From the NCBI GenBank assembly GCA_038106145.1, contig JAYODD010000007.1, positions 81,230 through 145,229 on the forward strand: a DNA stretch of 64,000 nt, given 5' to 3'. The translations under genes and the position numbers were made by a program. Source of the stretch: JBFJKD01 sp038106145. GTDB taxonomy: Bacteria; Pseudomonadota; Gammaproteobacteria; Pseudomonadales; Porticoccaceae. The notes under the pieces are model-generated. The model was given only the letters and a program-made list of their open reading frames with translations, was not told the DNA's origin and did not search any database. This document shows, one piece after another, positions 7,871 through 18,646 of this stretch; within the stretch, counting starts at the first letter, position 1, and every line of letters begins with the position of its first letter.

Positions 7871-8617
7871 TCAGGAAAGGTGTTTACCACCGTCGACGGC
7901 GATGATCTGTCCGGTGATGTAGGTAGCATCCCTGATTAGAAACAGCGCGGTTTGCGCGATATGGTCCACACTGCCCAGGTGGCCAAGAGGTATGGTCGCG
8001 AGAATATTGTCGCGGGCCTTGAGAGAAAGCTGGTCGGTGTTTTCCGGCCATAAAATGGCCCCGGGGGCAATGCCGTTAACCCGCACGTGGGGCGCCAGAT
8101 CCCGTGCCAGGGATTTGGTGAGCATGGTGTTGCCCGCCTTGGCGATACAGTAAATGCTGTGATTCGCAAGCGGTTGGAGCCCGTGAATATCGGCAATATT
8201 GATAATCGTACCGCGCTGTGCGGTCAGGCTATCGGCGAGCGCCTGACATAGAAAATAGGGGCCCTGTAAATTGCTGCCCAGTAAATCCTGCCATTGCTGT
8301 CGATCGGCCTGTGCCAGCGGCGTCGGATAAAAAGTGGACGCGTTGTTGACCAGTACATGCACCCGGCCCCAACTGGCCAACGCGTCGCGGGCGAGGTTGC
8401 GCACCGCTTCCAGATCGGTTAAATCGGCGCGCAGTAGCACAGCGGAATCGGTCGTCAGTCGATTAAGTTCATCGCACAGGTCCTGCGCTTCCCGCGTAGA
8501 TTGATGGTAGTGCAACAGGATGCGGTAGCCTGCGGCGTGTAAGGTTCGGGCAATGGCGGCGCCGATGCGGCGCGCGGCGCCGGTGACCAGGGCGACGGGC
8601 GCGGTGTCCGTTAGCAA
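7871..8617 (-). CDS. Short-chain dehydrogenase, pteridine-reductase-like (FolM/PTR1 type)
   Basis: A 248-residue classical SDR with the NADPH-binding TGAARRIG, the NNAS motif in VLVNNASTFYP, and the catalytic Tyr and Lys in SIYCIAKAG. The double Arg in the glycine loop and the NNASTFYP-type segment are typical of pteridine reductases and FolM dihydromonapterin reductases, which make tetrahydropterins or bypass FolA. The TTG start at 8617 overlaps the cca stop by a few bases, so it is read as the second gene of a cca operon. The folB-folK pair next door supports a pterin role. Substrate not proven. Confidence 0.75.
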   Translation of the reverse strand: MLTDTAPVALVTGAARRIGAAIARTLHAAGYRILLHYHQSTREAQDLCDELNRLTTDSAVLLRADLTDLEAVRNLARDALASWGRVHVLVNNASTFYPTPLAQADRQQWQDLLGSNLQGPYFLCQALADSLTAQRGTIINIADIHGLQPLANHSIYCIAKAGNTMLTKSLARDLAPHVRVNGIAPGAILWPENTDQLSLKARDNILATIPLGHLGSVDHIAQTALFLIRDATYITGQIIAVDGGKHLS

Positions 8618-9861
8618 TGGGGCTTCGCCCCGGCGACGGGGCTCGACGCCTTGTACGCGGCGAGCAGTTCGAGACGCCGGGTGTCCAGTGCTTGGCCAAT
8701 CGCCCCCCCGGTCAGACCGCGTTCGACAAAATCCTCAACGGAAAGATTGCGCACGGTGGCAAATGCGGCATTTAACCAGTTTGCCGATGGGTAGGGGCGA
8801 TCCGCAAAGCCGCTGCGCCCCCGGGCGTCCGCCTCGCAGGCCAGCAGAAATGGCGCCATATTATCCGGCTGGCGAAAAGCATCCAGTCCTTTGAGAATTT
8901 TTAAAATCGTGGCCGGGCGCAGACTCGCAATTTTGTGGCACAGCAGATGGTAACGGGTCACCGCCACCGCCAATTGGCGGTAGCGCTGCGGTACTCGCAG
9001 GCGGTCGCAAACCGCATTCACCAGCGGTACGCCGCCTTCCTCGTGGCCGATATGTCGGGGCAGAATATGCGCCGGGGTAATGCCCTTGCCCAGATCGTGC
9101 AGCAGTACCGCGAAGCGCACCGCCGGGTTGTCGCTGAGCCGGGCCGCCTGGTCCAGGGCCATCAGAATATGCAGGCCGGTATCCACTTCCGGGTGATAGT
9201 CGGCGCGCTGGGGTACGCCAAATAGCCGATCCACTTCCGGAAGCAGCACCCGCAACGCGCCGCAGGCGCGCAGGACTTCGATGTAAGTGCGCGGCGATGT
9301 CTCGCTCAGTGCGCGATCGGTTTCCTGCCAGATGCGTTCCGCGGAAAGGTCCTCGAGTTCGCCGCTGGCGGTCAGCGCGCTCATCAGGGCGAGGGTTTCG
9401 TCCGCCACGCGAAAACCCAGGCGCTGGTAGCGCGCCGCGAAGCGGGCCACCCGCAGTACTCGCAGCGGATCTTCCGCGAATGCGGGGGACACATGGCGCA
9501 AGATTTTGTCGGCAATATCCCGTTGCCCACCGTAGGGGTCGATCAGTTGGCCGGAGGCATCTTCGGCAATGGCATTGATGGTCAGATCCCGGCGCGCCAG
9601 ATCCTCTTCCAGGGTGATGCCCGGATCGCTGGTGAACACAAAGGCTGCATGGCCTTTACCGCTTTTGCGCTCGGTGCGGGCGAGGGCGTATTCCTCGGCG
9701 GTGCGCGGGTGCAGGTAGACGGGAAAATCCTTGCCCACCGGGCGAAAGCCCTGATCCAGCATCTGTTGGGGCGTCGCGCCGACTACCACCCAGTCCCGGT
9801 CCTTGACCGCAAGGCCGAGCAATTTGTCGCGCACCGCGCCGCCTACGCTAAAAATTTTCAT
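8611..9861 (-). CDS. cca: Multifunctional CCA-adding tRNA nucleotidyltransferase with HD domain
   Basis: Adds or repairs the 3' CCA of tRNAs; the HD domain gives phosphohydrolase activities. The 416-residue protein starts MKIFSVGGAVRDKLLG with the nucleotidyltransferase GG and DxD motif (KDRDWVVVG), then RRDLTINAIA, EDPLRVLRVARFAARY, and an HD domain around residue 230 with VLLHDLGKG. This class I bacterial form, with a C-terminal HD domain, is standard in gammaproteobacteria. It overlaps the SDR gene downstream by seven bases. Confidence 0.95.
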   Translation of the reverse strand: MKIFSVGGAVRDKLLGLAVKDRDWVVVGATPQQMLDQGFRPVGKDFPVYLHPRTAEEYALARTERKSGKGHAAFVFTSDPGITLEEDLARRDLTINAIAEDASGQLIDPYGGQRDIADKILRHVSPAFAEDPLRVLRVARFAARYQRLGFRVADETLALMSALTASGELEDLSAERIWQETDRALSETSPRTYIEVLRACGALRVLLPEVDRLFGVPQRADYHPEVDTGLHILMALDQAARLSDNPAVRFAVLLHDLGKGITPAHILPRHIGHEEGGVPLVNAVCDRLRVPQRYRQLAVAVTRYHLLCHKIASLRPATILKILKGLDAFRQPDNMAPFLLACEADARGRSGFADRPYPSANWLNAAFATVRNLSVEDFVERGLTGGAIGQALDTRRLELLAAYKASSPVAGAKPHC

Positions 9862-9948
9862 GGCGGGATGGTGCCACAGTGACGGTGAAACAGAAAGACG
9901 CCGGTCTGCATCCCGCGCAAAACAGGGTGCGGCAGACAGACGTCGTCT

Positions 9949-12813
<2,865 letters not shown>

Positions 12814-13172
12814 AATACTCGCGGTCCGGTTACAGCCCGTGGCCAGGGCTGGAAAAACCAGCCATTCTACGCGCGCCGGCCCGGCGCTGCCAGTTGCCAA
12901 CCTCATGGGCCACCAGTCCGGGTTGAAATGAATGAGTGGCCCGGTTTGAAATGAATAAGTAGTCCGGTTTGATATTCAGGGATCATCTGATTAATGCCGT
13001 GCGTGGAAAATAACCTTTCCAGGTTTGCGGACGTGGTTCCGCCGGAATTGCGATTCCTGGTCCTGCCTGGCTATATTTTTAGTCAGGCCGCCCCGGCCCG
13101 GTAACCCGCGGGGAGGTTAGTCGCGGAGCCTGGGGCAAGGGACTGCCGTGCGAGGCGGGATGGGGATTGCCA
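12814..13172 (-). other. Intergenic region upstream of uvrA
   Basis: About 360 bp with no convincing gene. It holds three 23-bp-period repeats at 12916-12977. No CTGT-N8-ACAG LexA box and no clear consensus promoter for uvrA was seen. The part near 13080-13172 is GC-rich and follows the stop of the phosphoesterase gene. Confidence 0.5.
12916..12980. repeat. Three tandem 23-bp repeats, possibly a remnant IS end
   Basis: Units start at 12916, 12939 and 12962, exactly 23 bp apart, with consensus GYCCGGTTTGAAATGAATRA. The first two match nearly fully; the third diverges after GTCCGGTTTGA. Multiple short direct repeats at one end are typical of transposase-binding ends, for example of IS21-family elements. 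No transposase gene or opposite end is present here, so a mobile-element origin is only an inference. Confidence 0.5.
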
Positions 13173-13991
13173 CTATCGCGCAGAAAGGCGCGGCAGCCGC
13201 AGCAGCTGGAATTCCGTCGTCGCGCTCGCCGCGCGTTCGCATTTGAGGTTCTGCTGCAGGTCGCCCCAGTGCACGAGTTCGAGCCGGCCGTCGCGGTGTT
13301 CCACCAGCGCGGTGCAGCTTTCCACCCAGTCGCCATCGTTGCAGTAGAGGATGTCGTCGATCACGCGCAGTTCCGGCTGGTGGATGTGCCCGCACACGAT
13401 GCCGTCGAAGCCGCGCCGGCGCGCCTCGTGTACGGCGGCGCGCTCGAAAGTTTCGATGGCCGCGCGGGCATTGCCGACGCGGTTTTTGACGTAGTAGGCG
13501 AGGGACCAGTAGGGCAGCCGCAACCGGCGCCGCGTCGCGTTGGCGAGTTGGTTGAGCCACAGCAGCGCACTGTAACTGGCGTTGCCGAGCCAGCGGTTCA
13601 GGCGCGAGCACCGCACCAGATGGTCGAACTGGTCGCCGTGTAGCAACAGCAGGCGGCGGCCATCGGCCGTGGTGTGGACCACCTCCATCGCCACCTCGAT
13701 CTCGAGAAACTGCCGGCTCGCAAGATCCCGCGCCAGCGTGTCGTGGTTGCCCGGCACATACACTACCCGGGTGCCACTGGCGGATTTTTCGATAATTTTG
13801 CGTAACACGTCCTGGTGGCTGCGGGGCCAGTAGAAACTTCGTTGCAACGCCCAGATATCGACGATATCGCCAATCAGGTACAGCACATCGCACCGGGTGC
13901 GTTCCAGTAAGTCCAGCAGGAATCCCGCCCGGCAATCGCGGGTGCCGAGGTGGATATCGGAAAGCCAGATGGCGTTGAGGTGTTGGCTCAG
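13173..13991 (-). CDS. LpxH-like metallophosphoesterase (UDP-2,3-diacylglucosamine diphosphatase family)
   Basis: Calcineurin-like phosphoesterase of about 270 residues with all metal-binding blocks in order: LSDIHLGTRD, GDIVDIW, PGNHD, LLHGDQFD and GHIHQPE, then YCNDGDWVES. This subfamily resembles LpxH but is usually a paralogue encoded beside an MJ1255-type glycosyltransferase, as here. The start is uncertain: from the end of the upstream gene to the first motif there is no in-frame ATG, GTG or TTG. A CTG at 13991 gives the expected N-terminus and is used provisionally. Alternatives are an in-frame ATG about 150 bp inside the upstream gene, or a frameshift error that would connect a GTG at 14025. 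Confidence 0.8.
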   Translation of the reverse strand: MSQHLNAIWLSDIHLGTRDCRAGFLLDLLERTRCDVLYLIGDIVDIWALQRSFYWPRSHQDVLRKIIEKSASGTRVVYVPGNHDTLARDLASRQFLEIEVAMEVVHTTADGRRLLLLHGDQFDHLVRCSRLNRWLGNASYSALLWLNQLANATRRRLRLPYWSLAYYVKNRVGNARAAIETFERAAVHEARRRGFDGIVCGHIHQPELRVIDDILYCNDGDWVESCTALVEHRDGRLELVHWGDLQQNLKCERAASATTEFQLLRLPRLSAR

Positions 13992-14058
13992 GGGTGGGTT
14001 TTCCGGATCGGTGGGGGTGCGCCACGCGGATGAAGGACGCGCGCCTGGCTTCAGCGGC

Positions 14059-15159
14059 TCAGTATTCCGCGACAACGGTGGGGATCTTCGGAGGCGGAAA
14101 CAGCGGAGTTTCGGGGAATCGGGTGGCGCGCCACAATGCCGCGGACAAAGAGCGGATGTCCGGATCGTGTCCGGCGGCGATCCAGCGCGCGATGGCGGCG
14201 GCCACATCCGGATAGCGCACGCGCACCGCACGCCCGTGCCATAGCCACTCCCGCATTTGGGCACCGTCCAGTCGCTCCATGGTATAGCCCACTCCGAGAC
14301 AGGTCAGGGCCATGGCATTGGCGTGCTGCTCGGACTGGCCCTGCACTGGCTTGACCAGCACTGGCTTGACCAGCACCTTGATACCCAGTTGCAGGGCCTC
14401 GCTGGCGAGTTCGAAACCGGCATTGCAGATTACGCCGCCGGAGCGCGAAAGCTGCGCGTGAAAACCGTGGTGATTTGGCCGCTGCCAGTGAATGTGCGCG
14501 CAGGGCTCGATAACGGTTTCCGCCTCCGGGTGGTACACCGCGAACTGGAATTCAGGGAATGGCGCGAGCAGGGCGCTGATGGTGGCGGATGTCTCGAACG
14601 GCAGGTAGACCATAATCAGTGCGGAATCCCGATCTTCCACCGGATCGCTCACCGGTGCTACTGGCGGCAGGAGCGGGGCGTCAAAATGATACCAGTGCAA
14701 TCCGAGACAGATGTCCGCCGGGGCCATCCAGCGCAGCAGCAGGCGTTGATGGTAGCTGCCGCGCGCGCGAGGTATGGGGTAGCGGAACGCGTACTGGTGG
14801 CCGATCCCCACGCAGGGTTTGTGACGCAGGCGCGCCGCCCAAGCGGTGACTGGTTCGAAGTCGGTGAGGATCAGATCGTACCCGGATAGATCCAGGGTGC
14901 GGACCTCGCGCAAAAACCGGCGCGGCTCCAGATCTAATAATGTGCCGATACTGCGTAGCCGACCCGCCTTAATATCCAGGGTAAAACCCTTGCGCAGGCG
15001 GTAGTCGCCGAAGGGTTCCATGTCAAAGAACTGGTGTTGTTCGCGCCCGGAAAACAGGTAGTCCACCGCCAGGCCCTGATCGGCCATGGCTTTGGCCATC
15101 GCGCGGGCACGGGTGATATGTCCGTTACCGGTGCCCTGGACCCCGTACAGGATGCGCAT
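14059..15159 (-). CDS. MJ1255/VC2487-family glycosyltransferase
   Basis: A 366-residue GT-B-type glycosyltransferase starting MRILYGVQGTGNGHITRA, the N-terminal glycine loop of the MJ1255/VC2487 family, with the UDP-sugar-binding side around SGGVICNAGFELASEALQLG. The ATG at 15159 overlaps the stop of the PAP2 gene (TGATG). An in-frame 15-bp tandem duplication at 14343-14372 repeats the VLVKP segment just before the QGQSEQ motif. Acceptor and sugar are unknown. With the flanking PAP2 and LpxH-like phosphatases, a role in making a membrane glycolipid is inferred. Confidence 0.85.
   Translation of the reverse strand: MRILYGVQGTGNGHITRARAMAKAMADQGLAVDYLFSGREQHQFFDMEPFGDYRLRKGFTLDIKAGRLRSIGTLLDLEPRRFLREVRTLDLSGYDLILTDFEPVTAWAARLRHKPCVGIGHQYAFRYPIPRARGSYHQRLLLRWMAPADICLGLHWYHFDAPLLPPVAPVSDPVEDRDSALIMVYLPFETSATISALLAPFPEFQFAVYHPEAETVIEPCAHIHWQRPNHHGFHAQLSRSGGVICNAGFELASEALQLGIKVLVKPVLVKPVQGQSEQHANAMALTCLGVGYTMERLDGAQMREWLWHGRAVRVRYPDVAAAIARWIAAGHDPDIRSLSAALWRATRFPETPLFPPPKIPTVVAEY
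14343..14372 (-). repeat. 15-bp perfect tandem duplication inside the glycosyltransferase
   Basis: GCACTGGCTTGACCA occurs twice back to back (14343-14357 and 14358-14372), adding five residues and keeping frame. The duplicated segment encodes a strand close to the predicted nucleotide-sugar pocket. It may be a recent slippage event or an assembly artefact. Confidence 0.8.
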
Positions 15160-15707
15160 CAGACAAGTATCCCGCACGCCAGCAGGGCGATACTGATGCC
15201 CATCATGGCCCCGGCGGCAATATCGGAGGGAAAATGCACCCCCAGGAACACTCGTGAAGTACCCACCAGGGTGGCCCAGAGATACAGTGGCGGCAGCAGG
15301 ACTGGAAACATCCAGCCGGTCGCGGTGGCCACCAGAAAGGCGCCGCTGGCGTGGCCGGAGGGGAAGCTGAATTTGTCGGCGGGTACAATGAAGCTTTGAT
15401 AGCCGGTCAGGGCGTCCGCCGGGCGGTCGCGCTTGAGGCTGTGTTTGAGGATCGCGTAGAGCGGCCGTTCAACCGCAAAGCCCGCGGCCAGCACGGTAAA
15501 CAGAGCCAGCGCGGCAACCGCGTCGACAGGCCACAGAGCGAGGGGCGCGGCGGCGTAGTAGGGACCGTCGGCAGTTTTCGAGATCAGGCGGCCGATGGCG
15601 GTGAACAGTCGGCGGCGCTTGCGGCGCATGCACCAGTTGAAGGTCAATACATCGCCCCGCTGGATGTGGTCCAGGACGGATCGGCGCTCGGATCGGACTC
15701 TGTTCAT
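15159..15707 (-). CDS. PAP2-family membrane phosphatase
   Basis: A 182-residue integral membrane phosphatase with the three PAP2 motifs: KHSLKRDRP, the central PSGH in FPSGHASGAF, and SRVFLGVHFPSD. About five hydrophobic segments are visible. The family hydrolyses phosphatidic acid, PGP or undecaprenyl pyrophosphate. The ATG at 15707 (MNRVRSERRS) is chosen as the first reasonable start; an upstream extension is not conserved-looking. First gene of a coupled trio with the glycosyltransferase and the LpxH-like phosphoesterase. Its substrate may be the lipid carrier or lipid product of that glycosyltransferase (inference). Confidence 0.88.
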   Translation of the reverse strand: MNRVRSERRSVLDHIQRGDVLTFNWCMRRKRRRLFTAIGRLISKTADGPYYAAAPLALWPVDAVAALALFTVLAAGFAVERPLYAILKHSLKRDRPADALTGYQSFIVPADKFSFPSGHASGAFLVATATGWMFPVLLPPLYLWATLVGTSRVFLGVHFPSDIAAGAMMGISIALLACGILV

Positions 15708-16025
15708 GCTGTGCAGAGTAGAGTGTGATTGTGTCAGGTCCGTGACGGGGCGGTGACCGATAGATGACAAAACCTCTGATCTTCCGCTGGTCGTCTGTAT
15801 TGACGTGGTCCGCGCCGTGCGATGCTATCGGGTGCCCTGGCGGGTACCGGGCCGCAGCCTGCCTGCCGACTGCTAATTATCCGCAGGTTCGGTTTTCCGG
15901 AGGGAGCTGTCCGATGGAAAGGCCGCTGCTTCTGCTAACGTCGGCGCGTTAACGTCACCGTGGGGAGGCAAATTGCCTTATAATCGCCCCCACTTTTTGC
16001 AGTGTCACTGCAGGTCTCACACATT
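15708..16025 (+). other. Divergent spacer between the PAP2 gene and yajR
   Basis: About 320 bp without a convincing gene. The right end holds a perfect TATAAT and two palindromes in front of yajR. No clear promoter for the PAP2 operon was recognised. Confidence 0.5.
15967..16012 (+). promoter_or_regulatory. yajR promoter with operator-like palindromes
   Basis: A perfect TATAAT at 15979-15984 is preceded directly by the palindrome GGCAA-A-TTGCC (15967-15977), in the spacer between -35 and -10, where a repressor could block polymerase. No good -35 is seen at 17 bp. Near the predicted transcript start a second palindrome, TGCAGTG-T-CACTGCA (15998-16012), lies about 13 bp before the yajR ATG and could be an operator or an RNA hairpin next to the ribosome site. 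Confidence 0.5.
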
Positions 16026-17399
16026 ATGTTCAATCGCTTCGAAACACGCTCGTTACTGGCTCTGGTTTTTCTCTACGCAACCCGCATGCTGGGCTTGTTT
16101 ATGGTTCTGCCGGTGCTGGCCCTGTTCGCGCCGCAATATGCGGGGAGCACCACGTTCTGGGTGGGCGTGGCCCTCGGCGTCTACGGGCTAACCCAGGGTC
16201 TGTTGCAGATCCCGTTTGGCTTGCTGTCGGATCGCCTGGGACGCAAGCCGATACTCATGGCGGGGATGCTGCTGTTTATCCTTGGCAGTATGATTGCAGC
16301 GCTGGCGGATTCAATGTTCTGGATGATTGTGGGCCGCGCTTTACAGGGAACCGGTGCGGTCTCCAGCGTAATAATGGCGCTGCTGTCTGATTTGACCCGC
16401 GAGCAAAATCGCACCAAAGCCATGGCGGCGGTGGGGGGCAGCATCGGCGCGTCTTTCGCGATTGCGATGGTGCTGGGGCCGGTGGTGGCCAGTATTTGGG
16501 GCCTGTCCGCGATTTTCTGGATCACTGCGGGGCTCGGTTTGGTGGNNNNNNNNNNGGTGGGTATCGCGGTGGTGGCGGGACTACCCAATCCTCAGTCTCA
16601 GGTCTCTGGACAGGCGGTGATTCCGGTGCCCCGGATGATTGGGGATGTGCTTGGCGATCGCGAATTAACCCGTTTAAATTTCGGCATTTTTGTCCTGCAC
16701 TTTGCGCAGATGGCCACCTGGGTGGCGGTGCCGGTAGTTCTCGAACAGGTGGTGGGCTTCCCCCGTAGCCAACACTGGTGGCTGTATCTGGCTACCATGG
16801 GCGGGGGCTTTGCGTTGATGGTGCCGTTTCTGTGGTACGGCGAAACCCGGCGCAAAATGAAGCCAGTGTTTGTGGGCGCGGTGGCCGTGCTGACCGCCGC
16901 GGAAGTGGTGTTGTTAATGGGCGGCTCCACTCTGGCGCAAATATTCGCGGGCCTGCTGCTGTTCTTTATGGCGTTTAATTTACTGGAAGCGTCGTTGCCG
17001 TCGTTACTGAGTAAACAAAGCCCGGCGGGCGTCAAAGGAACCGCCATGGGCGTGTATTCCAGCTGTCAATTCTTCGGCGCCTTTTGTGGTGGACTGGCGG
17101 GTGGGGCGGTTGCACATTATTTTGGCCTACAGGCAGTGTTTGTCCTGTCCCTGTTGGGCGCGGCGGTCTGGTTGCTGGTGGCTTCGCGGATGGCAGTGCC
17201 GCGCCACCTGAGTAGCATGACGCTGGCGATGAAAAATGGCGAGAGCCTCGATTCGTCGCAATTTGTCGGCGTGGTGGCAGGGGTGCGGGACGTGATTAAT
17301 ATTCCCGAACAGAAACTGATTTACGTCAAAGTCGATGAACAGCGTTTCGACCGGGCGCATTTTGAAGCAGTGCTGGGTCGCCCGTTGGCAAGCAACTGA
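16026..17399 (+). CDS. yajR: MFS transporter of the YajR type
   Basis: Inner-membrane major facilitator with about twelve transmembrane segments and the loop 2-3 signature GLLSDRLGRKPIL. The C-terminal 60-70 residues (after LSSMTLAM, including VRDVINIPEQKLIYVKVD) form a soluble ferredoxin-like YAM domain, which marks the YajR subgroup; its substrate is not established. The ATG at 16026 gives MFNRFETRSLLAL. Ten Ns at 16546-16555 interrupt the gene; the reading frame is the same on both sides. It precedes ssb, as in many pseudomonads where this pair is divergent from uvrA. Confidence 0.88.
   Translation: MFNRFETRSLLALVFLYATRMLGLFMVLPVLALFAPQYAGSTTFWVGVALGVYGLTQGLLQIPFGLLSDRLGRKPILMAGMLLFILGSMIAALADSMFWMIVGRALQGTGAVSSVIMALLSDLTREQNRTKAMAAVGGSIGASFAIAMVLGPVVASIWGLSAIFWITAGLGLVXXXXVGIAVVAGLPNPQSQVSGQAVIPVPRMIGDVLGDRELTRLNFGIFVLHFAQMATWVAVPVVLEQVVGFPRSQHWWLYLATMGGGFALMVPFLWYGETRRKMKPVFVGAVAVLTAAEVVLLMGGSTLAQIFAGLLLFFMAFNLLEASLPSLLSKQSPAGVKGTAMGVYSSCQFFGAFCGGLAGGAVAHYFGLQAVFVLSLLGAAVWLLVASRMAVPRHLSSMTLAMKNGESLDSSQFVGVVAGVRDVINIPEQKLIYVKVDEQRFDRAHFEAVLGRPLASN
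16546..16555. other. Assembly gap (10 N) inside yajR
   Basis: Ten Ns are flanked on both sides by GGTGG. Merging the two GGTGG copies removes 15 bases and leaves an uninterrupted frame reading GLGLVGIAVVAG, which fits a transmembrane helix of ordinary length. The gap is therefore probably a scaffold join over a 5-bp overlap rather than missing sequence. Confidence 0.9.
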
Positions 17400-17478
17400 G
17401 TGGAGCATTGGCTTTGCCTTTCGCGAGCGGTTAAACTCACGACGTATTTACGGGAACAATAAACAATGGGAGTGAGTC

Positions 17479-17973
17479 ATGGCGCGGGGCATTAACAAAG
17501 TTATTTTGATCGGTAATCTGGGCAGGGACCCGGAAACCCGCTATATGCCTTCCGGCGGCGCGGTGACCAATCTCACCCTGGCCACCAGCGAGTCCTGGAA
17601 AGACAAACAGACCGGCCAGCAGCAGGAGCGTACCGAGTGGCACCGGGTGGTGTTCTTCAACCGCCTCGCCGAGATTGCCGGGGAGTATCTCAAAAAGGGC
17701 AGCAAAGTGTACATCGAGGGTTCGCTGCGCACCCGCGAGTGGGAGAAGGACGGCGTGAAACGCTACACCACCGAAATTGTCGCCAATGAAATGCAGATGC
17801 TGGACAGTCGTGGGCAGGATCAGGGCGCGGGTGGCTACCCGTCGCAGGCCGGCAGGCAACCCGGCGCCACGGGCGATTACGATGACGCCGGTGCGGCGAG
17901 TAATTCAGGTGCAGGTACCAGCGGAAGCAGCGCAGGTGGTTTCGACAGTTTTGACGACGATATTCCGTTTTGA
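17479..17973 (+). CDS. ssb: Single-stranded DNA-binding protein
   Basis: Binds ssDNA in replication, recombination and repair. The 164-residue protein has an N-terminal OB fold (MARGINKVILIGNLGRDPE, WHRVVFFNRLAEIAGEYLKK, VYIEGSLRTREW), a Gly/Ser-rich linker and the conserved acidic tip DFDDDIPF-type end (FDSFDDDIPF) that recruits partner proteins. A GGGAGTGAG ribosome site precedes the ATG. No LexA box was found upstream. cysC follows after 34 bp. Confidence 0.97.
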   Translation: MARGINKVILIGNLGRDPETRYMPSGGAVTNLTLATSESWKDKQTGQQQERTEWHRVVFFNRLAEIAGEYLKKGSKVYIEGSLRTREWEKDGVKRYTTEIVANEMQMLDSRGQDQGAGGYPSQAGRQPGATGDYDDAGAASNSGAGTSGSSAGGFDSFDDDIPF

Positions 17974-18007
17974 TCCGCGCCAGCGAACAAAGCCACGGGA
18001 GATTGTC

Positions 18008-18601
18008 GTGAAGCGTAACCTGACCTGGCACGATGCGGCGGTTTCAAAGCAGGAGCGGGCGCAACGCAAGCAACAAAAACCCTGTGTGATCTGGTTTACC
18101 GGTCTGAGCGGCGCGGGTAAGTCCACCCTGGCCAATGCGCTGGAGCGGGCGCTGTTTGAAAAGGGACACCATTGTTATCTGCTCGATGGGGACAATGTGC
18201 GCCATGGGTTGAACCGGGATCTGGGTTTTAGCGACGCCGATCGGGTGGAAAATATTCGCCGTATCGGTGAGGCCGCGAAGTTGTTTGTGGACGCCGGTCT
18301 GATTGTTATGACGGCATTTATTTCTCCGTTTCGCGTCGAGCGCCAGCTTGCTCGCGATCTGGTGGAAGATCAGGAATTTATCGAAGTTCACGTCGCCACG
18401 GCGCTGGATGTGTGCGAACAGCGGGATCCCAAAGGTCTGTATAAAAAAGCTCGCGCCGGAGAGATACCCAACTTTACCGGTATCGATTCCGCCTACGAAC
18501 CCCCCGAAGCGCCGGAACTTGTGATCGACGCCGGGCGTCACGACATCGCCACCTGTGTGGAGCAGCTCCTCACCTATCTGGCCGGACGCGGAGTTATTTA
18601 G
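18008..18601 (+). CDS. cysC: Adenylylsulfate (APS) kinase
   Basis: Phosphorylates APS to PAPS with ATP, for sulfate assimilation or sulfonation. The 197-residue protein has the P-loop GLSGAGKST, the LLDGDNVRHGLN motif, and FISPFRVERQLAR of the lid region. The GTG at 18008 is preceded by GGGAGA at normal spacing; the open frame runs further upstream inside ssb but that part is not conserved. It stands alone beside ssb, away from cysD and cysN. Confidence 0.92.
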   Translation: MKRNLTWHDAAVSKQERAQRKQQKPCVIWFTGLSGAGKSTLANALERALFEKGHHCYLLDGDNVRHGLNRDLGFSDADRVENIRRIGEAAKLFVDAGLIVMTAFISPFRVERQLARDLVEDQEFIEVHVATALDVCEQRDPKGLYKKARAGEIPNFTGIDSAYEPPEAPELVIDAGRHDIATCVEQLLTYLAGRGVI

Positions 18602-18646
18602 TCTACATATCCTGGCGATAGCCAATCAGGCCCGCTATCCCGGCGG

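Noticed and set aside
13117..14025. Minus-strand frame of 302 codons overlapping the LpxH-like gene
   Set aside because: Out of frame with the metal-binding motifs and rich in Arg/Pro. Only its first GTG is of interest, as a possible start if a frameshift error exists near 13990.
17400..17478. LexA box in front of ssb
   Set aside because: No CTGT-N8-ACAG spacing is present in the gap.
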